Positions 1-9,807 of a stretch of DNA of 64,000 nucleotides are shown here, one piece after another (positions within the stretch are counted from its first letter, which is position 1; every line of letters begins with the position of its first letter). The DNA lies in contig NZ_RJUA01000001.1 of the NCBI RefSeq assembly GCF_024343575.1, forward strand, positions 525,086 to 589,085. The letters are read 5' to 3'. The notes beneath the pieces are model-generated. The model was not told where the DNA came from and made no database searches. It saw only the letters and a list, made by a program, of their open reading frames with translations. This DNA comes from Lacihabitans sp. LS3-19 (GTDB taxonomy: Bacteria > Bacteroidota > Bacteroidia > Cytophagales > Spirosomataceae). The position numbers were made by a program, and so were the translations under genes.

Positions 1-79
1 CACTAAAGTTTTCATTAGTAATTTTAGAGCATGATATTGTAGTGGCAATCATCAAAATGCCAAATAAGTATTTCATCAT
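1..79 (-). CDS. Putative lipoprotein, N-terminal fragment (cut by window edge)
   Basis: Reading the minus strand from a tandem ATGATG at 79 gives an open frame to the window edge. It begins MMKYLFGILMIATTISC and continues SKITNENFS. This is a short basic N-terminus, a hydrophobic core and a lipobox-like T-I-S-C, so the product is probably a Spase II-processed lipoprotein. Only 26 residues are visible and the family cannot be assigned. It lies downstream of susD on the same strand, but an intrinsic terminator at 143-175 separates them, so it is probably its own transcription unit. Confidence 0.55.
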   Translation of the reverse strand, partial: MMKYLFGILMIATTISCSKITNENFS

Positions 80-142
80 AGGTTTTTATTAAAGTAATAA
101 CAAAAATACTATAATTATAAATCAAAAGCATCAAAATAAAAA

Positions 143-175
143 CAAAAAAGCCCAGCCTTTCGGCTGAGCTTTTTC
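143..175 (-). terminator. Intrinsic terminator after susD
   Basis: On the minus strand a 9-10 bp GC-rich stem (AGCTCAGCC with GGCTGGGCT, one G-T pair) closed by a GAAA tetraloop is followed by a run of T. It lies 17 bases past the susD stop and is the natural end of the susCD transcript. Confidence 0.85.
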
Positions 176-191
176 AAATATAGCTTATAAA

Positions 192-1685
192 TTAATAGCC
201 ATCATTTTGCTTAAGGTTCGGGTTAGAAACGATAGCAGGAGATGGAATTGGGAACAATACAGTGTAGTCCTCTTGAATTAGAGTACCAGTACCTTTTGTA
301 AATTTACCAAAACGAACCTCATGAGTTCTTTTTCCACCTTCCCAATACAATTCACGTCCGATTTCGTCAAATAAAGAAGCTTCGGTAACAGAAGCAACGG
401 CTTTTGCCGAACGCTTAGCTCTCAAATCATTAACCATAGTAAGTGCACCTGCCGCATTTCCACCACGCAACATAGCCTCAGCTTTCATTAAATAAGCTTC
501 AGCATATCTCATCAAGATATACTTTCCAGCTGTAGCTGGGTGATATTTGATGACACGGATACCCTTCTCTGTAGGAGTACCTGCCAAGTTTACGTCACGA
601 GAGAAAACCAAAGGTTTTTTAGATCTCGAATCAGTAATGTTTTGACCTTTATCGTTAATTTGCTGACCAGCAAGGAAACCATGACCAATTCCTGAGAATT
701 CAGTTCCATCACCTTTTGCTTTAACACCCTTACGGATATCACCATCTTCAAAAGTATCATAGAAATCTGCCAATGTAGCAAATCCATTCCATCCTGAAGG
801 GTTTTGATCATAGTGAAGAGTCATCATCCAACGGTTTTGGGGAGTTCCTTCTTGTGAACTTAGGATAGTTTCATTTGCAGCACTAGAAGAGAAATTCTGG
901 AAATAATCAGAACTTAGGCTATATCCATCAGCAGTAATTGCATCTACTGCAGCGATTACTTTGTCCATATCAGCTTTATCAAAAGTATAAGGTCCAGCCG
1001 GAGTGGCTGCTTTATAAACGGCCTTATTTAGATACATTTTAGCAATCAAGAAATTAGCTGCGGCTTTATTGGCTGTTCCTTGTATTGCTTGAGGACCTAC
1101 TTTAGGCAAATTAGGCAAAGCTTCAGTTAAGTCTTTCAAAATAAAATCAAAAGCCTCAGACCTAGAAAGTACTTTAGGATTAACATCAACACCATCAGTA
1201 ACTTCTCTAAATGGTACTTGACCATAAAAATCCATAACGTGGAACATGTTGAAAGCTCTTAAAAATTGAGCTTCAGCTTTCTGCGTAGCAGAAGGATTAG
1301 AAGCTATGATTTCGTTAGCTTTGTATGCTCTTTGATTCAATTGATTCCAAGCACTGATTACTCCCGAGTGCGTGGCATCCCAAGTATGCTGATCTAATGT
1401 TCTCCAAACACCATTATCACCCCAGTCAACCCCTCTTGTAGGAGGAATCATTTCTGCTGATGTATGCTGACCCAATGCATAAATATTTGCTTGGTCAGTA
1501 TAAGTAGATAAATCTTTGTATGCAGAGATCAACAATTCAGAAGGGTTACCAGGCGTAAAACCTGAACCACCTTCAGAAGCTCTTACGATAGAGTCTGTCT
1601 CATTGTTTGTTAGATCCGTACAAGCAGTAAAGGACATTACGCCTAAACTTGCGATTAAAAATCTTTTTAAATTATTGTTTTTCAT
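192..1685 (-). CDS. SusD/RagB family outer membrane nutrient-binding lipoprotein
   Basis: SusD-type surface lipoproteins bind oligosaccharides or other nutrients and act as the lid of a SusC TonB-dependent transporter. The 497-residue product has a lipoprotein signal (SFTAC lipobox, Cys at about residue 22 from this start). It also has the family features: an N-terminal TPR-like helical region with the sequence NEIIASNPSATQKAEAQFLRA near residue 130, and the C-terminal stretch R-Y-A-E-A-Y-L-M-K-A-E followed by G-R-E-L-Y-W-E-G-G-K-R. These are typical of RagB/SusD proteins. The start is set at the ATG at 1685; a TTG two codons upstream is less likely. It follows susC by 30 bases and shares its transcript. 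The substrate cannot be told from sequence, and no glycoside hydrolase is directly adjacent. Confidence 0.95.
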   Translation of the reverse strand: MKNNNLKRFLIASLGVMSFTACTDLTNNETDSIVRASEGGSGFTPGNPSELLISAYKDLSTYTDQANIYALGQHTSAEMIPPTRGVDWGDNGVWRTLDQHTWDATHSGVISAWNQLNQRAYKANEIIASNPSATQKAEAQFLRAFNMFHVMDFYGQVPFREVTDGVDVNPKVLSRSEAFDFILKDLTEALPNLPKVGPQAIQGTANKAAANFLIAKMYLNKAVYKAATPAGPYTFDKADMDKVIAAVDAITADGYSLSSDYFQNFSSSAANETILSSQEGTPQNRWMMTLHYDQNPSGWNGFATLADFYDTFEDGDIRKGVKAKGDGTEFSGIGHGFLAGQQINDKGQNITDSRSKKPLVFSRDVNLAGTPTEKGIRVIKYHPATAGKYILMRYAEAYLMKAEAMLRGGNAAGALTMVNDLRAKRSAKAVASVTEASLFDEIGRELYWEGGKRTHEVRFGKFTKGTGTLIQEDYTVLFPIPSPAIVSNPNLKQNDGY

Positions 1686-1715
1686 ATTCAATATTCTTTT
1701 AAAAATAATTATTAA

Positions 1716-4700
1716 TTAAAACGAAATATTCGCTCCAATTGTCCAAGTTTTCGATCTTGGGAACGCTGAATAGTCTATACCAGCAGAAGGAATACCATTG
1801 ATTGATTTATTGGTACTAACTTCAGGATCTTGTCCGCTATACTTTGTAAAAGTCATTAAGTTTTGACCAGTTAAGTAGAATCTTAAGCCTTGAATATTTT
1901 TCATTCCTTTTGTTGGAACTCTATAACCTAGGTTTAAGTTTTGCAATCTTACAAAGTCTCCTTTCTCTAGGAATCTTGTAGAAACATCAGGAGCATTGAA
2001 AGGTCCTTCAGTTGAAGTAACAACGTCTTTAGTTACGTTTCTACCGTTTGTGATTGATCCTTTAGTGAAATACGCATTAGCAGTGTTTGAATAAATATAA
2101 TTACCAAAAACACCGTTAAAGAATATACTCGCATCAAAGTTACCAAACTTGAAATTGTTAGTTAAACCAGCTGTAACTGTAGGATTAGGGCTTGCATTAA
2201 CGAATGTTTGGAAGTCACCGTTAGGATACAATGAGTTACCTTCAGAATCATATCCACCAAACTCTCTCAAGAAGAATGCAAATAAAGGCTGACCTTCAGC
2301 TAAACGTTGAGCAAATGCTCCTGTTAAACCTTGTCCGTTAATTTCACCTGTGTCATATACTCCAGTTAAGTTTTTAATTAGGTTTTTGTTGAATGCAGCG
2401 TTTGCTACAACTTCCCAAGTAAATGCTTTGCTGTCTACAGCTACAACGTTTAATCCTAATTCAAGACCACGGTTTTGAATATCAGTATCTAAGTTTTTCC
2501 AAACAAATGGCGTAGGTGCAGGTTGAGCTGAAACTACGTTCATTAATAAATCTTTGGTATGTTTGTCATAGAATTCAACATTACCCGAAACTCTATTACC
2601 AGCCAAAGCAAAGTCTAATCCAATGTTCAATGTAGAAGTTGTTTCCCATTTCAAGTTTGGATTATTGAACGCAACTGCATTTAATCCTCCCCCTGAGATG
2701 TCAGTGGCACCTTGGTTAGGACCCCAATCGCTATATCTATCTCTTCTGTCGTACAAATTATGAGGAATGTTTTGGTTACCCACTAGACCATATCCAACTC
2801 TTAAAGCTAAATCAGAAAACACATTTTTTGGAACGAAGTTTTCTTCAATCAACTTATATTTTACTGCTCCTGAAGGGAAATATCCATATTTGTTATTACC
2901 ACCAAATTTTGTAGATCCATCAACACGAAGTGTACCAGTTAACAAAATTTTACCCATGTTTAAATTAACACGTGTAAAATATGATTGTAGTTCGTCAAAG
3001 TTTCTGTAAGAGTTATTTACTACATTACTTGGGGCTTTTCCAGAGTTAGCAGACGCCAAGTTATTTGTCATTACATCTAAATCAGAAGTAGCAAAATTTG
3101 CTAAACTTGCATATTTTCCAAAAGTATCAAAACTTTGGTATGAATAGCCTAATAAAGCATTCAATGATGTTTTTCCAAATTCTTTGTCATAAGTGAAGTA
3201 GTTTTCCCATAGTTGATTATTCATTTGAATATCTCTAAGGTATAATCTACCAATACCTAATACTCCGTCAAGTGCCAAATCGCTTGATAATGCAGATTTT
3301 CTAGAAGACATAGATTGGTCAAAACCTAATACAGTTTTGAATTTCAAACCTTCAACAATTTGAAGTTCAGCTGCTATATTACCTAAAGCTCTTAATGTGC
3401 TAGTTCTATCTTTTGTCAAGTTTACAACAGCAACTGGATTGGGTTCTACTATTCCAGGTTGGTTGTATGTTCCATCTGCATTGTATACCGATCTTGTTGG
3501 ATTAGACTTTAGAATCGCAGCCATCAAGTCACCTGTATATCCAGCATTGTCAGATATTGCAATACCTTTATCTTGGTTGTTTGCAAGGTTTACACTAGAA
3601 GTAATGTTCAATTTATTGTTGATAAATTTCTTTCCTCCATTAAAACCAACTGAATATCTTTTGATTCCAGAAGTTTCTATGATTCCTTGTTGGTCTAAAT
3701 AACCTAAAGTAAAACGATAGTTGCCTGTAGCATCACCTCCACCATAAGATAGGTTATGCTGCTGTGTCATTGCAGTCCTGAATAGCTCATCTTGCCAATC
3801 AGTATTTCCACCTTGGTTTTGGGAAGAATTGGCAGCGGCAAATTCTGAAGCATTTAATAAGTCATATTTCTTAGTAATAGTACTTGCCCCTAATGATACG
3901 CCATAATCTAATGTTCCTTTACCTTTACCTTTTTTAGTAGTAATTAATACCACACCCTGAGCACCACGAGAACCATAGATAGCTGTAGCAGATGCATCTT
4001 TAAGGATGTCAATGCTCTCAATATCTTCAGGATTCAAGAAATTTAGAGGGTTTTTGGCAGGCTGACGACCGATACCTTGCGTTTGTCCACCATCTGAGGT
4101 ATTGTCAGATGACAATGGCACACCATCGATTACAAATAAAGGTTGGTTTCCACCGTAAACAGAAGATGTTCCTCTGATACGCACGTTTATGCCACCACCT
4201 GGCTCACCTGAGCTCTGAGTGATTTGTACACCAGCTACTCTTCCTTGCATTAATTGCTCAGGAGAAGTAACAATACCTTTTTGGAAATCTTTCGTTCCAA
4301 TGGCGTTTACTGCTCCAGTTGCATCTTTTTTCTTTACGGTACCATAACCAACTACTACCACCTCATCTAATAGGGCAGCATCATCAGATAGTGTTACGTT
4401 AATAGTAGAACGTCCATTGATAGCAACTTCTTGAGAGGTCATACCTACAAAAGAAATAGCCAAAGTACCGTTACTAGGTACACCTGCAATTGAGTACTTT
4501 CCTTCCATGTCAGTAGCTGTTCCTTTTGACGTACCTTTTACTTGCACAGTTACGCCAGGGAGACCATCTCCTGATTTGTCCGAAATTTTTCCGCTAACTG
4601 TAATGTCTTGAGCGAAAACGGAAATTGAGAAAAACAATGAGAGTAAAAAAGCGGCAGAGCTTTTGCTCGTTAGCTTGTCTAGCCCAAAGCCGAAGACCAT

Positions 4701-4730
4701 TCGACCACTTTGGTAGAATCTGTTCATCAT
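1716..4730 (-). CDS. SusC/RagA family TonB-linked outer membrane protein
   Basis: This is a TonB-dependent outer membrane transporter of the SusC class, paired with SusD just downstream. The 1004-residue protein has a signal region ending around F-A-Q-D, then a carboxypeptidase-D-like beta-sandwich (residues about 43-120, VSGKISDKSGDGLPGVTVQV). A TonB-box-like E-V-V-V-V-G-Y-G-T follows, then the plug domain (VRIRGTSS, PLFVIDGVP, DASATAIYGSRGAQGVVLITTK spread over about 180-270). The rest is a 22-strand barrel ending in F-P-R-S-K-T-W-T-I-G-A-N-I-S-F with a terminal Phe. Energy would come from TonB-ExbBD. Two adjacent ATG codons make 4730 or 4727 equally possible starts. The long native N-terminus before the hydrophobic core (about 23 residues) is usual for SusC. 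Length is normal for the family. Confidence 0.96.
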   Translation of the reverse strand: MMNRFYQSGRMVFGFGLDKLTSKSSAAFLLSLFFSISVFAQDITVSGKISDKSGDGLPGVTVQVKGTSKGTATDMEGKYSIAGVPSNGTLAISFVGMTSQEVAINGRSTINVTLSDDAALLDEVVVVGYGTVKKKDATGAVNAIGTKDFQKGIVTSPEQLMQGRVAGVQITQSSGEPGGGINVRIRGTSSVYGGNQPLFVIDGVPLSSDNTSDGGQTQGIGRQPAKNPLNFLNPEDIESIDILKDASATAIYGSRGAQGVVLITTKKGKGKGTLDYGVSLGASTITKKYDLLNASEFAAANSSQNQGGNTDWQDELFRTAMTQQHNLSYGGGDATGNYRFTLGYLDQQGIIETSGIKRYSVGFNGGKKFINNKLNITSSVNLANNQDKGIAISDNAGYTGDLMAAILKSNPTRSVYNADGTYNQPGIVEPNPVAVVNLTKDRTSTLRALGNIAAELQIVEGLKFKTVLGFDQSMSSRKSALSSDLALDGVLGIGRLYLRDIQMNNQLWENYFTYDKEFGKTSLNALLGYSYQSFDTFGKYASLANFATSDLDVMTNNLASANSGKAPSNVVNNSYRNFDELQSYFTRVNLNMGKILLTGTLRVDGSTKFGGNNKYGYFPSGAVKYKLIEENFVPKNVFSDLALRVGYGLVGNQNIPHNLYDRRDRYSDWGPNQGATDISGGGLNAVAFNNPNLKWETTSTLNIGLDFALAGNRVSGNVEFYDKHTKDLLMNVVSAQPAPTPFVWKNLDTDIQNRGLELGLNVVAVDSKAFTWEVVANAAFNKNLIKNLTGVYDTGEINGQGLTGAFAQRLAEGQPLFAFFLREFGGYDSEGNSLYPNGDFQTFVNASPNPTVTAGLTNNFKFGNFDASIFFNGVFGNYIYSNTANAYFTKGSITNGRNVTKDVVTSTEGPFNAPDVSTRFLEKGDFVRLQNLNLGYRVPTKGMKNIQGLRFYLTGQNLMTFTKYSGQDPEVSTNKSINGIPSAGIDYSAFPRSKTWTIGANISF

Positions 4731-4830
4731 AGGTTAATTGTTTAAAAAATTAAAGTAATTTAATATTATCTCTTCTTCAAATCATTTCAACATTCGGTTT
4801 AAATGTTGGATGATTTTTAGAATCAACCCA

Positions 4831-4863
4831 CAAAACTACAAAAAGAAGTTCCTAAAGTCCAAA
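4831..4863 (-). promoter_or_regulatory. Candidate promoter of susCD
   Basis: Read on the minus strand, 4838-4831 is TAGTTTTG, matching the Bacteroidota -7 consensus TAnnTTTG, and 4863-4860 is TTTG, matching the -33 element, with a 21-base spacer. Transcription would start about 100 bases before the susC ATG. The assignment rests on pattern only. Confidence 0.5.
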
Positions 4864-5013
4864 AAAATGAAAAAGAAAATTTTACATAATTTGATTTATT
4901 TAAATGATTAATATTGTTATTCTACGTAACACTTTGCCATTTGGTTGTATTTTATTCTCATATGAAATTATTTGGAATTATCTTTGGGAAATTTTGAAAT
5001 CAAGCATTTTTAG

Positions 5014-7953
5014 ATGAAAAGTATAAACTTTGAAAGCTTAAAAGAAAACTTTAAGGGAGAGATATTTTTAGATAAAATAATGAGGACTCTGTATGCTACA
5101 GACGCTTCTGCATATAGAGAGTTTCCTTTGGCGGTGGTATTTCCGAAGGATAATAAGGACATTAAAACTTTAATTGATTTTGCTAACAAATTCCAAGTGA
5201 CGTTAATCCCCCGAACAGCAGGGACTTCTTTGGCTGGTCAAGTTGTCGGAAAAGGAATCATCGTTGATATTTCAAAAACTTTTACTAAAATATTTGAAGT
5301 AAATAAGGAAGAATCTTGGGTAAGTTTGCAGCCATCGGTGGTTAGAGATGAGCTCAATATGCACCTGAAACCACAAGGTTTGTTTTTTGGACCAGAAACT
5401 TCTACAGCCAACAGAGCAATGGTTGGTGGAATGGTTGGGAATAATTCTTGCGGTTCAAATTCTGTGATATATGGAAGTGCTCGTGACCACCTGATGGAAG
5501 TTCAAGGCTTTTTAAGTGATGGAAGTTTTGTTACCTTCTCTGATATTTCAAAAGTAGATTTTTTTGAGAAAATTACTGTAATAAAAGAAAGGGAAGAGCA
5601 TTCACTTGAGGATAAAGTTTATTTGAATGTTTTTGAAAGTCTTTCAGTAAAAGAAAATCAAAATGAAATCCGTGAGCAGTTTCCTAAAAGGAGTATTCCT
5701 CGTAGAAATACAGGGTATGCGATTGATGAACTATTAGAGACCGAAGTTTTTACAGAATCTTCTACCGAAAAGTTTAATTTCTGTAAACTGATTGCAGGAT
5801 CTGAAGGTACATTGATGTTTATCACTGAAATGAAACTGCATGTTAATGATCTCCCACCAAAGTTTCAAGGCGTGGTTGCTGTTCATTGCAACACAATTGA
5901 TGATTCTTTAAGGGCCAATTTGATTGCACTGAAATACAAACCGAGTGCAGTTGAGCTTATGGATCATTACATATTAGAATGTACCAAATCCAATAAGGAG
6001 CAGATGGCCAATCGTTTTTTTGTGGAAGGTGATCCAGGTGCTTTGCTATGTGTGGAGATTTCAAGAGATTCGATAGAAGAAGTAAAACAATTGGCTGCCG
6101 AAATGGAAGCTGAAATGCGTGCTGCAGGTTATGGCTATCATTTTCCTGTTCTTTTTGGTGATGATATAAAGAAAGTTTGGACGCTTCGCAAAGCCGGACT
6201 CGGACTTTTATCTAACCTTCCAGGCGACGAAAAAGCGGTGGCGGTGATTGAAGATACTGCGGTTGATGTGAATGATTTGCCAGAATTTATTATTGAGTTT
6301 AATGCAATCTTGGCAAAAAATGGCATGTACAGTGTGCATTATGCTCATGCCAGTACAGGAGAATTGCATTTAAGACCTATTATCAATCTTAAAACGGAAG
6401 AAGGGAAAGTTCAGTTTAGGATGATAGCTGAAGAAATTTCGACTTTGGTAAAGAAATACAAAGGTTCACTATCCGGTGAACATGGCGATGGTAGGCTTCG
6501 TGGAGAATTTATAAAACAACAGATAGGAGAGAAAAACTATGCATTGATAAAGGATTTGAAGAAGGTTTGGGATCCAAACAATATCTTCAATGCCAATAAG
6601 ATTGTTGATACGCCTCCAATGGACGAGTTTTTGCGATATACCCCAGGTCAAAAAACGCCTGAGTTTACTACAATGTTTAGGTTTAAAGACCAAGACATTT
6701 TGCAACATGCCGAACAGTGTAATGGATCTGGTGATTGTCGTAAATCACATTTGAGTGGAGGCACGATGTGTCCGTCTTATATGGCTACCAAAAGTGAAAA
6801 AGATACTACCAGAGCCCGAGCAAATATTCTGAGGGAAACACTAACGCAGTCGGATAACTTAAATAGGTTTGATTCGAAAGAAATAAAGGAGGTGCTAGAC
6901 TTGTGTTTGGTTTGTAAAGCCTGTAAGTCTGAGTGCCCATCTAATGTGGATATGGCCAAACTTAAGATGGAGTTTACCTACCAATATCAAAAAGTAAATG
7001 GTGTGCCGCTTCGCTCAAAAATGATAGCCAATTATCCTAAAATGTCTCAATTGGCTTCTTATGTGCCATGGGGTTATAACTTGATTTTCAAAAACAAACC
7101 TTTGCGAAAACTGGCGAACTCTATTGTAGGTTTTCATCCCGACCGAACGATGCCATTGCTTTCAGACACAACCTTGAAGGCTTGGTTTAAGAAAACCTAT
7201 GGAAACATTGCTGGAAAAGGTGAAAGAAAAGTTTTCTTATTTATTGATGAATTTACGAATTTCAATGATGTAGAAATTGGCAAAAAAGCAGTTCAATTAT
7301 TAGTTAAATTGGGTTATTCAGTCGAAGTGCCTAGACATGTGGACTCTGGTCGTTCTTATTTATCAAAAGGAATGCTAGACGAAGCTAAAGCATTAGCCAA
7401 TGAGAATGTGGAGCTTCTGTCTAATATTATTTCAGAAAATACACCTTTAATAGGCATAGAGCCAAGTGCAATCTTGACTTTTAGAGATGAATATCCAGAG
7501 TTAGTTTCTGTGGAATTAGCAGAAAAAGCTGCTCTATTAGCTAAAAATGCCTTAATGTTTGATGAATTTATTGGAAGAGAAATAGATGCCAAGAAATTAG
7601 ATGGCAAAAATTTCAAGTCTGAGAAACGTTTGATAAAATTGCATGGTCATTGCCAACAAAAAGCTGTGGCTTCAATGGTTCCGACTAAGAAAATGTTGAG
7701 TTTACCAAAAGGCTACGAGGTGCAACTGATTCCAAGCGGATGCTGTGGAATGGCAGGCTCATTTGGTTATGAAAAAGAACATTATGATATTTCGATGAAA
7801 ATAGGAGAGTTGGTATTGTTTCCAACTGTACGCCAACAAGCTGAGGATGTGATTATTGCAGCTCCTGGGACCAGTTGTCGCCATCAGATTCATGATGGAA
7901 CTGGTAAAAAGTCTTTACATCCGATTGAGATACTTTTTGAGGCTTTGGTTTGA
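5014..7953 (+). CDS. Fused FAD-linked oxidase / Fe-S (CCG) oxidoreductase, YdiJ/GlcD-GlcF type
   Basis: A single 979-residue chain joins a GlcD-like FAD-binding oxidase to a GlcF-like iron-sulfur domain, as in E. coli YdiJ and related D-2-hydroxyacid (lactate or 2-hydroxyglutarate) dehydrogenases. The FAD-binding domain covers about residues 25-280 (IPRTAGTSLAGQ, GGMVGNNSCGSNS). The oxidase C-terminal domain runs to about 550 (SGEHGDGRLRGEFI). Two ferredoxin-like clusters follow: CNGSGDCRKSHLSGGTMCPSY and CLVCKACKSECP. A CCG-type cysteine domain ends the protein (GHCQQK, IPSGCCGMAGSFGYE). It would oxidise a 2-hydroxyacid and pass electrons to the quinone pool or another acceptor. The exact substrate is not readable. 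It is monocistronic, with a strong bidirectional terminator 13 bases after the stop. Confidence 0.92.
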   Translation: MKSINFESLKENFKGEIFLDKIMRTLYATDASAYREFPLAVVFPKDNKDIKTLIDFANKFQVTLIPRTAGTSLAGQVVGKGIIVDISKTFTKIFEVNKEESWVSLQPSVVRDELNMHLKPQGLFFGPETSTANRAMVGGMVGNNSCGSNSVIYGSARDHLMEVQGFLSDGSFVTFSDISKVDFFEKITVIKEREEHSLEDKVYLNVFESLSVKENQNEIREQFPKRSIPRRNTGYAIDELLETEVFTESSTEKFNFCKLIAGSEGTLMFITEMKLHVNDLPPKFQGVVAVHCNTIDDSLRANLIALKYKPSAVELMDHYILECTKSNKEQMANRFFVEGDPGALLCVEISRDSIEEVKQLAAEMEAEMRAAGYGYHFPVLFGDDIKKVWTLRKAGLGLLSNLPGDEKAVAVIEDTAVDVNDLPEFIIEFNAILAKNGMYSVHYAHASTGELHLRPIINLKTEEGKVQFRMIAEEISTLVKKYKGSLSGEHGDGRLRGEFIKQQIGEKNYALIKDLKKVWDPNNIFNANKIVDTPPMDEFLRYTPGQKTPEFTTMFRFKDQDILQHAEQCNGSGDCRKSHLSGGTMCPSYMATKSEKDTTRARANILRETLTQSDNLNRFDSKEIKEVLDLCLVCKACKSECPSNVDMAKLKMEFTYQYQKVNGVPLRSKMIANYPKMSQLASYVPWGYNLIFKNKPLRKLANSIVGFHPDRTMPLLSDTTLKAWFKKTYGNIAGKGERKVFLFIDEFTNFNDVEIGKKAVQLLVKLGYSVEVPRHVDSGRSYLSKGMLDEAKALANENVELLSNIISENTPLIGIEPSAILTFRDEYPELVSVELAEKAALLAKNALMFDEFIGREIDAKKLDGKNFKSEKRLIKLHGHCQQKAVASMVPTKKMLSLPKGYEVQLIPSGCCGMAGSFGYEKEHYDISMKIGELVLFPTVRQQAEDVIIAAPGTSCRHQIHDGTGKKSLHPIEILFEALV

Positions 7954-7965
7954 AAAAAATAATTT

Positions 7966-8011
7966 TAGACAAGATTTCTAATGATACCAATATCAAAAGA
8001 AATCTTGTCTA
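7966..8011. terminator. Bidirectional terminator hairpin between convergent genes
   Basis: Perfect 14-bp inverted arms at 7966-7979 and 7998-8011, with a further TGATA/TATCA stem inside the loop. It is A-rich on the left and T-rich on the right. It sits between the converging FAD oxidase gene and the small membrane protein gene and can serve both. Confidence 0.8.
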
Positions 8012-8017
8012 TTTGTT

Positions 8018-8356
8018 TTAACACCTATTTAAAGTTCTATTTCTTCTTACAATCATATCCAAGCCTAATCCAATCAATAACAAAGGCCAAAGTTCAAAAA
8101 CAGAGTGTAGTGAAAATTGGGATAGGATAATTGGATAATAAAAAACGTAAGTCACAAAGCCCCAAACAATTCCACTGAAGATTTTGCCTTTTGAAAATTC
8201 CTTAATTGTAATAATAACGAATATCAGCTTCCAACTCATTAAGTTTGCGGGTAAATTAAAACCCAGCATATTGAAATTGTTTAGTAAAAATAAACTTCCA
8301 AGTGCAATGATGGCGATGGCAAAAATAATAGACGAAGAGTGGTTATACTTTTTCAT
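8018..8356 (-). CDS. Small membrane protein, LiaF/DUF5668-like transmembrane region
   Basis: A 112-residue hydrophobic protein with three to four predicted membrane segments (IIFAIAIIALGSLFLL, LMSWKLIFVIITI, IVWGFVTYVFYYPIIL, LWPLLLIGLGLDMI). It ends in a basic tail, VRRNRTLNRC. The pattern 'large-NF..-GF' followed by 'W-P-L-L-L-I-G-L-G-L' is that of the LiaI/LiaF-like (DUF5668) membrane domain often linked to envelope-stress sensing; the family assignment is by motif memory. I chose the ATG at 8356 rather than 8380 because a TAnnTTTG-like box (8385-8378, minus strand) would place the transcription start near 8371, downstream of the longer start. Nothing else in the neighbourhood indicates its role. 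Confidence 0.7.
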   Translation of the reverse strand: MKKYNHSSSIIFAIAIIALGSLFLLNNFNMLGFNLPANLMSWKLIFVIITIKEFSKGKIFSGIVWGFVTYVFYYPIILSQFSLHSVFELWPLLLIGLGLDMIVRRNRTLNRC

Positions 8357-8627
8357 AATATGTTTTGTTTTTTTCTTCAAAATTATGTCTGTTTTGGTCG
8401 CTGAAGTATCGGTTTTCGATGAATTATGTATAAAATATAGTTTAACTAATGTTTTTTGCCGATAAATGGATATATGAGATTTTAAATTTCGAACATTTTA
8501 ATGGTTAGTTTGTTAGTTTCTAATGCTTATAGAATGTACGTTTTAGGACTAATCATAGTTGATTTAAATCAATTATATAATATTTCTAATAATTGTTGAA
8601 TAATTTTTTATTCATTTTTTGTAAATA

Positions 8628-8658
8628 TTTGATAGCTAATCCTAAAATATTATTTTTG
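8628..8658 (+). promoter_or_regulatory. Consensus Bacteroidota promoter for the esterase gene
   Basis: TTTG at 8628-8631, a 19-base spacer, then TATTTTTG at 8651-8658. This is an exact fit to the -33/-7 pattern read by the primary sigma factor of Bacteroidota. The predicted start is near 8665, about 20 bases before the ATG at 8687. Confidence 0.75.
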
Positions 8659-8686
8659 CGACCCCAAAAAATGTAGAAATTACCTA

Positions 8687-9769
8687 ATGAATAAAGCGAG
8701 AGGAGGAATGTACTTAGAGGTAAATACTTTAATAAACGACGATAGGCCGGTTTATATATCCGGAAGTTTTTGTAATTGGAATCCTTCTAATTCAGATTTT
8801 TTGATGAAAAAAATTGGAGAAGGGAAATATAGAATTGATTTTGACAAGGATTTTACGATAGACAATCCTCTGGAATACAAATATACCAAAGGTGGATGGG
8901 AACATGTAGAATTAGATATTTTTGGCAATACCAGCAAAAATAGAACTTTGGAGCCAAAATTTAAGCCAAATATTGATGTAGTTCCACTTTGGCGTAAAAA
9001 CGGGTTCACGCCATATTATGCCGAAACCATGCCCTTGGTAGAATCTATGGAAATGGAGATACCTCAGTTAAAAAGAGTCCGCACAGTAAGTGTAATTTTA
9101 CCTAGTGATTATTACAGAAATCCAGAAAAAAGATACCCAGTTGTGTATATGCACGATGCCCAAAACCTTTTTGGCAAAGGCTCTGTATATGGTAACTGGG
9201 AAATTGACAAAAGACTTTCTTTACTTAAAAAACAAGGTAAGTCAGATGTAATAATAGTGGCAATCAATCATGGCGAGGAAGACCGCCAAGTTGAGTTTTC
9301 GCCTTATAAAAATAGGGTAAAAGGACAAGGAATGCGTTACGCGACTTTTATAGTAAGAACTTTAAAACCTCATATAGATCAAACTTATCGCACCTTGTCT
9401 GAGAGACAATTTACAGGAATTGGTGGTAGCTCCATGGGTGGTTTGATAAGTATCTATACAGGTATGATGTACCCAGAGTCTATCGGTAGATTGATGGTGT
9501 TTTCGCCATCGCTTTGGACTTCACCCAAAATATATTTTGATGCTGTCGAGTTTTTTAACCCTATGGATACCAAGATATATCTTTATGGCGGTGGAAAAGA
9601 AAGTGAAAGTATGCTTCCAAATATAGAAAAACTAAAAAACACTATTGATAGTCAAGGTTTTGACTCAAACAAAATAGAAATTAAAGCCGAACTTGATCCA
9701 GAAGGACAACACAACGAAAAACGTTGGGGACAGGAGTTTCCAAAGGCATTGGATTGGTTGTATTATTGA
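8687..9769 (+). CDS. Alpha/beta-hydrolase esterase with N-terminal glycogen-binding (CBM48-like) domain
   Basis: The 360-residue product has two parts. Residues about 8-85 resemble the E-set/CBM48 glycogen-binding fold (VYISGSFCNWNPSN, YKYTKGGWEHVELD). Residues about 120-360 form a putative esterase of the Esterase D/Fes type (YPVVYMHDAQNLF; nucleophile elbow G-G-S-S-M-G-G at about 249-255; a late Asp and His, the latter in G-Q-H-N-E). No signal peptide is visible, so it is probably cytoplasmic. Members of this family include feruloyl or acetyl-xylan esterases and enterochelin esterases; which ester is cut here is unknown. A consensus promoter lies directly upstream, and the next gene is an unrelated acyltransferase. 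Confidence 0.85.
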   Translation: MNKARGGMYLEVNTLINDDRPVYISGSFCNWNPSNSDFLMKKIGEGKYRIDFDKDFTIDNPLEYKYTKGGWEHVELDIFGNTSKNRTLEPKFKPNIDVVPLWRKNGFTPYYAETMPLVESMEMEIPQLKRVRTVSVILPSDYYRNPEKRYPVVYMHDAQNLFGKGSVYGNWEIDKRLSLLKKQGKSDVIIVAINHGEEDRQVEFSPYKNRVKGQGMRYATFIVRTLKPHIDQTYRTLSERQFTGIGGSSMGGLISIYTGMMYPESIGRLMVFSPSLWTSPKIYFDAVEFFNPMDTKIYLYGGGKESESMLPNIEKLKNTIDSQGFDSNKIEIKAELDPEGQHNEKRWGQEFPKALDWLYY

Positions 9770-9807
9770 GTATTATTAATGTTATATAGCTTCCATGCCT
9801 TTTGACA

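Noticed and set aside
8184..8465. 93-codon plus-strand frame opposite the LiaF-like gene
   Set aside because: It is antisense to a clearly membrane-spanning protein, has no family signal, and overlaps the promoter region of the minus-strand gene.
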